NCBI GenBank assembly: GCA_901456055.1
Contig: CABDWT010000016.1
Coordinates: 921,360 to 985,359, forward strand
Length of the DNA stretch: 64,000 bases
Reading direction: 5' to 3'
Origin: Phytobacter ursingii
Lineage (GTDB): Bacteria; Pseudomonadota; Gammaproteobacteria; Enterobacterales; Enterobacteriaceae
In this document: in pieces, positions 56,868 to 64,000 of the stretch
Layout: each line of letters opens with the position of its first letter
Numbering within the stretch: position 1 is the stretch's first letter
Notes under the pieces: generated by a model
Databases searched by the model: none
The model's input: only the letters and a program-made list of their open reading frames with translations
What the model was told of the DNA's origin: nothing
Translations under genes and position numbers: made by a program

Positions 56868-57776
56868 GTGGAAGAATATCCCATCATCGACTTGTCCCAC
56901 CTGATGCCGGTGGCCCAGGGCTTGGCCCGTCTTCCGGCGGACGAACGCATCCATCGCCTTCGCGCTGACCGCTGGATCGGCTATCCGCGAGCAGTCGAGG
57001 CGCTGAATCGGCTGGAAGCCCTGTATGCGTGGCCGAACAAACAACGCATGCCCAACCTGCTGTTGGTCGGTCCAACCAACAACGGCAAGTCGATGATCGT
57101 CGAGAAATTCCGCCGCACCCACCCGGCCAGCTCCGACGCCGACCAGGAGCACATTCCGGTACTGGTCGTGCAGATGCCATCCGAACCGTCGGTAATCCGC
57201 TTCTACGTCGCGCTACTTGCCGCGATGGGCGCGCCATTGCGCCCGCGCCCACGGCTGCCGGAAATGGAGCAATTGGCGCTGGCACTGCTACGCAAGGTCG
57301 GCGTGCGCATGCTGGTGATCGACGAATTGCACAACGTCCTGGCCGGCAACAGCGTCAACCGCCGGGAATTCCTCAACCTGCTGCGTTTCCTCGGCAACGA
57401 GCTGCGCATCCCGCTGGTCGGGGTCGGCACACGCGATGCCTACTTGGCGATCCGCTCGGACGACCAGTTGGAAAACCGCTTCGAACCGATGATGCTGCCG
57501 GTGTGGGAGGCCAACGACGATTGCTGCTCACTGCTGGCCAGCTTCGCGGCTTCGCTCCCGCTGCGGCGACCCTCGTCGATTGCCACGCTGGATATGGCCC
57601 GCTACCTGCTCACGCGCAGCGAGGGCACCATCGGCGAGCTGGCGCACCTGTTGATGGCGGCGGCCGTCGCTGCCGTGGAGAGCGGTGAGGAAGCGATCAA
57701 CCATCGCACGCTCAGCATGGCCGATTACACCGGTCCCAGCGAGCGGCGGCGGCAATTCGAGCGGGAACTGATGTGA
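56868..57776 (+). CDS. tniB: TniB, AAA+ transposition ATPase
   Basis: GTG at 56868, three bases after tniA (GAGGAGTGGTAGCC upstream); 302 residues. Walker A (VGPTNNGKS), Walker B (MLVIDELHNVL) and sensor/arginine region (LVGVGTRDAYLAI) mark an MuB/TnsC-type ATPase that selects targets and activates TniA. It overlaps tniQ by four bases. Intact. Confidence 0.93.
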   Translation: MEEYPIIDLSHLMPVAQGLARLPADERIHRLRADRWIGYPRAVEALNRLEALYAWPNKQRMPNLLLVGPTNNGKSMIVEKFRRTHPASSDADQEHIPVLVVQMPSEPSVIRFYVALLAAMGAPLRPRPRLPEMEQLALALLRKVGVRMLVIDELHNVLAGNSVNRREFLNLLRFLGNELRIPLVGVGTRDAYLAIRSDDQLENRFEPMMLPVWEANDDCCSLLASFAASLPLRRPSSIATLDMARYLLTRSEGTIGELAHLLMAAAVAAVESGEEAINHRTLSMADYTGPSERRRQFERELM

Positions 57777-58990
57777 AGCCAGCGCCACACTGGCCACTGC
57801 ATCCGGCTCCCAGGGAAGGCGAAGCCTTGTCTTCGTGGCTCAACCGCGTGGCCCTTTGCTATCACATGGAGGTGTCCGAGCTGCTGGAGCACGATCTTGG
57901 TCACGGCCAGGTTGATGACCTGGACACCGCGCCACCACTGGCGCTGCTGGCGATGCTCTCCCAGCGGAGCGGCATCGAGCCGGACCGGCTGCGTTGCATG
58001 AGTTTCGCCGGCTGGGTGCCTTGGCTACTGGACAGCCTTGATGATCAGATTCCAGACGCATTGGAAACCTATGCGTTCCAGCTCTCGGTGCTGCTGCCGA
58101 AACTCCGCCGTAGGACGCGATCCATCACGAGCTGGCGTGCCTGGCTGCCCAGCCAGCCGATACATCGCGCCTGCCCGCTCTGTCTGAACGACCCGGCAAA
58201 CCAAGCCGTACTGCTTGCATGGAAGCTGCCCCTGATGCTGAGCTGCCCGCTGCATGGCTGCTGGCTGGAATCCTATTGGGGCGTGCCTGGGCGGTTTCTC
58301 GGCTGGGAGAACGCCGACACTGCGCCGCGCACCGCCAGCGACGCGATTGCGGTGATGGACCGGCGCACCTGGCAGGCACTGACGACCGGCCATGTGGAGC
58401 TGCCGCGCCGACGCATCCACGCTGGATTGTGGTTTCGGCTACTACGCACGCTGCTCGATGAGCTGAACACCCCGCTTTCGACGTGCGGAACCTGCGCGGG
58501 GTATCTCCGCCAAGTCTGGGAAGGCTGCGGGCATCCGCTGCGTGCTGGGCAAAGTCTGTGGCGACCGTATGAAACCCTGAACCCGGCAGTACGGTTGCAG
58601 ATGCTGGAGGCGGCGGCAACGGCAATCAGCTTGATTGAGATGAGGGATATAAGCCCGCCGGGCGAGCATGCAAAGCTGTTCTGGTCCGAACCCCAAACCG
58701 GTTTCACCAGTGGCCTGTCGGCGAAAACGCCGAAGCCCGAACCCGTCGATCACTGGCAACGGGCAGTCCAGGCCATCGATGAGGCCATCATTGAAGCGCG
58801 GCACGACCCCGAGACGGCACGCTCGCTGTTCGCGTTGGCTTCCTATGGTCGGCGCGACCCCGCTTCCCTGGAACAGTTGCGCGCCACCTTCGCAAAGGAA
58901 GGCATCCCCCCGGAATTCCTGTCACATTACGTGCCTGATGGACCCTTTGCATGTCTTAGACAGAATGACGGGTTAAGTGACAAATTTTGA
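57773..58990 (+). CDS. tniQ: TniQ, target-site accessory protein
   Basis: A 405-residue protein: N-terminal TniQ domain (PLHPAPREGEALSSWLNRVA), zinc-finger-like CPLCLNDPAN and CPLHGCWLE, and a C-terminal half with a second Cys pair (CGTCAGYLRQVWEGCGHPL). TniQ is required for transposition with TniA and TniB and contributes to targeting of res sites. Overlap with tniB (ATGTGA) indicates one operon. Confidence 0.92.
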   Translation: MKPAPHWPLHPAPREGEALSSWLNRVALCYHMEVSELLEHDLGHGQVDDLDTAPPLALLAMLSQRSGIEPDRLRCMSFAGWVPWLLDSLDDQIPDALETYAFQLSVLLPKLRRRTRSITSWRAWLPSQPIHRACPLCLNDPANQAVLLAWKLPLMLSCPLHGCWLESYWGVPGRFLGWENADTAPRTASDAIAVMDRRTWQALTTGHVELPRRRIHAGLWFRLLRTLLDELNTPLSTCGTCAGYLRQVWEGCGHPLRAGQSLWRPYETLNPAVRLQMLEAAATAISLIEMRDISPPGEHAKLFWSEPQTGFTSGLSAKTPKPEPVDHWQRAVQAIDEAIIEARHDPETARSLFALASYGRRDPASLEQLRATFAKEGIPPEFLSHYVPDGPFACLRQNDGLSDKF

Positions 58991-59014
58991 CGACCAGAAC
59001 TTTCCGGTGCACAC

Positions 59015-59042
59015 TGTCACATAATCGAACGTATATGTGACA
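59015..59042. repeat. res subsite for TniR
   Basis: TGTCACATA and TATGTGACA form an inverted repeat between tniQ and tniR, typical of the crossover subsite where the serine resolvase resolves cointegrates. Confidence 0.75.
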
Positions 59043-59050
59043 GGTACGAC

Positions 59051-59665
59051 ATGCTGATAGGCTACATGCGGGTATCGAAGGCGGACGGCTCCCAGGCTAC
59101 CGATTTGCAGCGCGACGCGCTGATTGCCGCCGGGGTCGATCCAGTACATCTTTACGAGGACCAGGCATCCGGCATGCGCGAGGATCGGCCCGGCTTGACG
59201 AGCTGCCTGAAGGCGTTGCGAACTGGCGACACACTGGTCGTGTGGAAACTGGATCGGCTCGGACGCGACCTGCGACATCTCATCAACACCGTGCACGACC
59301 TGACTGGGCGCGGCATCGGCTTGAAGGTATTAACCGGGCACGGCGCGGCCATCGACACCACGACCGCCGCCGGCAAGCTGGTCTTTGGCATCTTCGCCGC
59401 CCTGGCCGAGTTCGAGCGCGAGTTGATCGCGGAGCGCACGATTGCCGGCCTAGCCTCGGCCCGCGCGCGCGGGCGGAAAGGCGGCCGGCCGTTCAAGATG
59501 ACCGCCGCCAAGCTGCGGCTGGCGATGGCGGCAATGGGTCAGCCAGAGACCAAGGTCGGCGACCTGTGCCAGGAACTTGGCGTCACGCGGCAGACCCTGT
59601 ATCGGCATGTTTCACCCAAGGGTGAGCTACGTCCAGATGGCGAGAAGCTACTCAGCCGAATTTGA
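59051..59665 (+). CDS. tniR: TniR serine resolvase
   Basis: A 204-residue serine resolvase (MLIGYMRVSKADGSQATDLQ; S9 nucleophile; VVWKLDRLGRDLRHLI; AALAEFERELIAERTIAGLA) with C-terminal HTH (KVGDLCQELGVTRQTLYRHV). It resolves cointegrates of the tni transposon at the res site next to its start. Different from the resolvase at 54015, so two resolution systems coexist in this element. Confidence 0.93.
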   Translation: MLIGYMRVSKADGSQATDLQRDALIAAGVDPVHLYEDQASGMREDRPGLTSCLKALRTGDTLVVWKLDRLGRDLRHLINTVHDLTGRGIGLKVLTGHGAAIDTTTAAGKLVFGIFAALAEFERELIAERTIAGLASARARGRKGGRPFKMTAAKLRLAMAAMGQPETKVGDLCQELGVTRQTLYRHVSPKGELRPDGEKLLSRI

Positions 59666-59717
59666 TGCCGGCATGAGGCAACGTAGCGACAGCGTGGTTT
59701 GTCTCAATGGGAAGCGC

Positions 59718-59954
59718 TCATGATCGATCTTTGAAGGCCCGCAGCAGTCGTGTCACAGACAGGACGAACAAACCGGTCAGCGTGAGGGCTGCGATACCCC
59801 AGTACTCTCCGATGAACGCGCCGGCCGTCGTGCCGGCCAGCACAATGGCGAGAATCGGCAAATGGCAGGGACAGGTGAGCACGGCCAGCGCGCCCCACAG
59901 GTAGCCGGTGATCGGTTTGTGCGTCTCGGACGGCAAGCGCTCGGGGCTGTTCAT
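59718..59954 (-). CDS. merE: MerE, methylmercury/mercury transport protein
   Basis: A 78-residue membrane protein ([20 protein letters not shown]) with two helices and the CPCHLPIL motif conserved in MerE. It accepts mercuric ion and methylmercury for uptake. Last gene of the mer operon; overlaps merD by four bases. Confidence 0.92.
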   Translation of the reverse strand: MNSPERLPSETHKPITGYLWGALAVLTCPCHLPILAIVLAGTTAGAFIGEYWGIAALTLTGLFVLSVTRLLRAFKDRS

Positions 59955-60316
59955 GGCAGACTCTCCGCGTGCTGTGCCGGCTCGGTCGGCATGGTGGCCA
60001 ACTGCACCTCCAGATCGGCCAACGCTTCGCGCCGACGCTCGACGAACTGGCGCAGAACGGCAAGCTGCGCGGCCGCTTCATCGCCGTCCGCAGCATCCAG
60101 CGCCCGGCACAGCCGCGCCAGCGCGTCCAGGCCGATGCCCGCCTCGAAGGCCGCCCGCACGAAGCACAGCCGTTGCAAGGCGGCATCATCGAACAGGCCA
60201 TAGCCGCCCGGGGTGCACGCCACCGGACGCAGCAATCCGCGCAGCAGGTAGTCGCGCACGATATGCACGCTCACCCCGGCATCAAGGGCCAGCCGGGACA
60301 CGGTGTAGGCGCTCAT
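59951..60316 (-). CDS. merD: MerD, secondary regulator of the mer operon
   Basis: A 121-residue MerR-like protein ([20 protein letters not shown]; winged HTH) that lacks the cysteines of MerR. MerD displaces MerR from the operator to switch the operon off. It follows merA by 16 bases and overlaps merE. Confidence 0.93.
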   Translation of the reverse strand: MSAYTVSRLALDAGVSVHIVRDYLLRGLLRPVACTPGGYGLFDDAALQRLCFVRAAFEAGIGLDALARLCRALDAADGDEAAAQLAVLRQFVERRREALADLEVQLATMPTEPAQHAESLP

Positions 60317-60332
60317 TGAAAACCTCCTTTTT

Positions 60333-62499
<2,167 letters not shown>

Positions 62500-62514
62500 G
62501 GTGAACTCCTGTGA

Positions 62515-62865
62515 TCAATAGAAAAATGGCACGACGTAGGGAAATCCGAGCGCGACCAAAACCAGCACGGCCACGCCCCAGAAAATGAGCTTGTAAGTAG
62601 CTCGCACTTGGGGAATCGCGCAAACCTCACCCGGTTTGCAGGCGGCTGACGGCCGGTAGATGCGCCGCCAGGCGAAGAACAACGCCACCAGCGCCACGCC
62701 GATAAAGATGGGGCGATAGGGTTCCAACACCGTCAAGTTGCCGATCCAAGCGCCGCTGAACCCCAAGGCGATCAGAACCAGCGGCCCGAGGCAGCAAGCC
62801 GAGGCGAGGATGGCGGCCAGCCCGCCAGTGAAGAGCGCGCCGCGCCCGTTTTGAGGTTCAGACAT
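62515..62865 (-). CDS. merT: MerT, inner-membrane mercury transporter
   Basis: Start at 62865 (MSEPQNGRGALFTGGLAAIL), 116 residues, three membrane helices with C24-C25 in ASACCLGP and a second pair in ACKPGEVC. First structural gene; the frame beyond 62865 runs into the promoter. Intact. Confidence 0.95.
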   Translation of the reverse strand: MSEPQNGRGALFTGGLAAILASACCLGPLVLIALGFSGAWIGNLTVLEPYRPIFIGVALVALFFAWRRIYRPSAACKPGEVCAIPQVRATYKLIFWGVAVLVLVALGFPYVVPFFY

Positions 62866-62890
62866 ACGTTTGTCCTTTCGAATCTGAATT

Positions 62891-62936
62891 GGATAGCTTA
62901 AGCTTACTTCCGTAGTTATGTACGGAGTCAAGCGAT
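62891..62936. promoter_or_regulatory. merO: mer promoter-operator
   Basis: Read leftward, TTGACT (62931-62926) and TAAGCT (62906-62901) are 19 bases apart, the long spacing typical of MerR-activated promoters. Between them CCGTAGTTATGTACGG (62910-62925) is the MerR dyad. MerR with Hg(II) untwists the spacer and starts merTPFADE; the divergent merR promoter overlaps. Confidence 0.95.
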
Positions 62937-63371
62937 ATGGAAAACAATTTGGAGAACCTGACCATTGGCGTTTTCGCCAGGACGGCCGGGGTCAATGTGG
63001 AGACCATCCGGTTCTATCAGCGCAAGGGCTTGCTCCCGGAACCGGACAAGCCTTACGGCAGCATTCGCCGCTATGGCGAGACGGATGTAACGCGGGTGCG
63101 CTTCGTGAAATCAGCCCAGCGGTTGGGCTTCAGCCTGGATGAGATCGCCGAGCTGCTGCGGCTGGAGGATGGCACCCATTGCGAGGAAGCCAGCAACCTG
63201 GCCGAGCACAAGCTCAAGGACGTGCGCGAGAGGATGGCTGACCTGGCGCGCATGGAGGCTGTGCTGTCTGACCTGGTGTGCGCCTGCCATTCGCGGCAGG
63301 GGAATGTTTCGTGTCCGCTGATTGCGTCGTTGCAAGGTGGAACGAGCTTGGCAGGGGCTTCCACAGCTTAG
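62937..63371 (+). CDS. merR: MerR, mercury-responsive regulator
   Basis: A 144-residue regulator: winged HTH ([20 protein letters not shown]), long dimer helix and cysteines at about 82, 117 and 126 ([18 protein letters not shown]) that bind one Hg(II). It represses and activates the divergent operator. Its TAG stop lies inside the right Tn21-type repeat (63369-63371). Confidence 0.96.
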   Translation: MENNLENLTIGVFARTAGVNVETIRFYQRKGLLPEPDKPYGSIRRYGETDVTRVRFVKSAQRLGFSLDEIAELLRLEDGTHCEEASNLAEHKLKDVRERMADLARMEAVLSDLVCACHSRQGNVSCPLIASLQGGTSLAGASTA

Positions 63372-63383
63372 CGTGCTTTATTT
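63367..63383 (-). repeat. Inner part of right Tn21-type terminal repeat
   Basis: CTTAGCGTGCTTTATTT is the inner end of a Tn21 38-bp repeat in inverted orientation. It is cut by the second IS5075-type element, so the outer part lies beyond the window. Confidence 0.88.
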
Positions 63384-64000
63384 AATGAGATGGTCACTCC
63401 CTCCTTCCCGGTACTATGCTGAGGACAGGCTTTCATTCGGAGAACTATCATGGAAAACATTGCGCTCATTGGTATCGATCTGGGTAAAAACTCTTTCCAT
63501 ATTCATTGCCAGGATCGTCGCGGGAAGGCTGTTTACCGTAAAAAATTTACCCGGCCAAAGTTGATCGAATTTTTGGCGACATGCCCCGCTACAACCATCG
63601 CAATGGAAGCCTGTGGCGGTTCTCACTTTATGGCACGCAAGTTGGAAGAGTTGGGGCATTCCCCAAAGCTGATATCACCACAATTTGTCCGCCCGTTCGT
63701 TAAAAGCAATAAAAACGACTTTGTCGACGCCGAAGCTATTTGTGAAGCTGCATCGCGTCCGTCTATGCGTTTTGTGCAGCCCAGAACGGAATCTCAGCAG
63801 GCAATGCGGGCTCTGCATCGTGTCCGTGAATCCCTGGTTCAGGATAAGGTAAAAACAACCAATCAAATGCATGCTTTTCTGCTGGAATTTGGCATTAGCG
63901 TTCCCCGAGGAGCTGCCGTTATTAGCCGACTGAGTACCATTCTTGAGGATAATAGTTTGCCTCTTTACCTCAGCCAGTTATTGCTGAAATTACAACAGCA
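63384..64000 (+). mobile_element. Second IS5075/IS4321-type element, partial at window edge
   Basis: AATGAGATGGTCACTCCC and the following sequence repeat the end of the element at 51656-52984 in the opposite direction. About 617 of roughly 1330 bases are in the window. The two copies form long inverted repeats around 10.4 kb of mer transposon. Confidence 0.92.
63450..64000 (+). CDS. IS5075/IS4321-type transposase, partial
   Basis: The first 183 codons are in the window and read the same as the N-terminal part of the 51911-52915 transposase (MENIALIGIDLGKNSFHIHC onward) without visible change. It continues past the window end. Confidence 0.92.
   Translation, partial: MENIALIGIDLGKNSFHIHCQDRRGKAVYRKKFTRPKLIEFLATCPATTIAMEACGGSHFMARKLEELGHSPKLISPQFVRPFVKSNKNDFVDAEAICEAASRPSMRFVQPRTESQQAMRALHRVRESLVQDKVKTTNQMHAFLLEFGISVPRGAAVISRLSTILEDNSLPLYLSQLLLKLQQ

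Overview
The window is a large F-type plasmid (or an assembly of plasmid modules) from an Enterobacterales host, most likely Klebsiella or a close relative. The evidence is a RepFIB-type initiator with iterons, an F-like sopA/sopB/sopC partition locus, a ResD-type multimer resolvase, hok/mok/sok, an F-type oriT with the start of a tra operon, and a dense load of IS110 and IS3 family elements. No chromosomal housekeeping gene, rRNA or tRNA was seen.

Layout. 1-11 kb: small plasmid genes around two c-di-GMP-type signalling genes, a GAF-GGDEF protein at 3279-4298 and an EAL-HDOD protein at 7185-8414, with small helical proteins between them that resemble the YmgB/AriR family, plus a KGG-repeat stress protein and a 361-aa RHH-type protein. 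11-18.1 kb: maintenance core with resD, repA flanked by iterons, a DnaA box and a GATC cluster, then sopAB and a short sopC. 18.2-25.3 kb: F-like leading region, much of it broken (umuC remnant, methylase-like pseudogene, DUF932 pseudogene), with two bacteriocin immunity genes that have no visible bacteriocin and a hok/sok addiction module. 25.3-30.6 kb: decayed transfer start (gene X/orf169 pseudogene, oriT, traM and traA with nonsense codons, intact traL, traE cut by an IS911-like element). 30.6-34.5 kb: remnant of a ColE2-type replication gene, a small AT-rich three-gene cluster and a DUF2971 fragment. 34.6-36 kb: an exported protein with a zinc-protease motif. 36.3-40.9 kb: nested IS110/IS3 elements.

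41.3-46.7 kb is a defence-like island: an AbiEi/AbiEii-type pair, a tyrosine recombinase, and a 689-aa P-loop ATPase fused to a PD-(D/E)xK (Mrr-like) nuclease. 47.3-48.5 kb is a second replicon, an IncFII/IncB/IncL-M-type RepA with overlapping leader peptide, antisense RNA and a DnaA box. 49.2-50.5 kb holds a stand-alone polymorphic-toxin-like protein and an overlapping small wHTH-like partner. 51.6-64 kb is a mercury-resistance transposon: a Tn21-type terminal repeat split by an IS5075/IS4321-type element, a CDF metal exporter, a serine resolvase and a zinc-ribbon protein, then a Tn5053/Tn402-type tniABQR module and merEDAFPT/merR, ending in a second Tn21-type repeat hit by an oppositely oriented IS5075-type copy that runs off the window.

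Taken together, replication, partition, resolution and addiction genes look intact, while conjugation (20-33 kb) carries many in-frame stops and frameshifts. The plasmid probably cannot transfer itself but retains an oriT. The best candidates for undescribed biology are the ATPase-nuclease protein with its neighbours, the 49.2-50.5 kb toxin pair, the exported HEARH protein, and the AT-rich cluster at 31.0-31.9 kb. Family assignments come from reading motifs and from memory of families; no database search was run.
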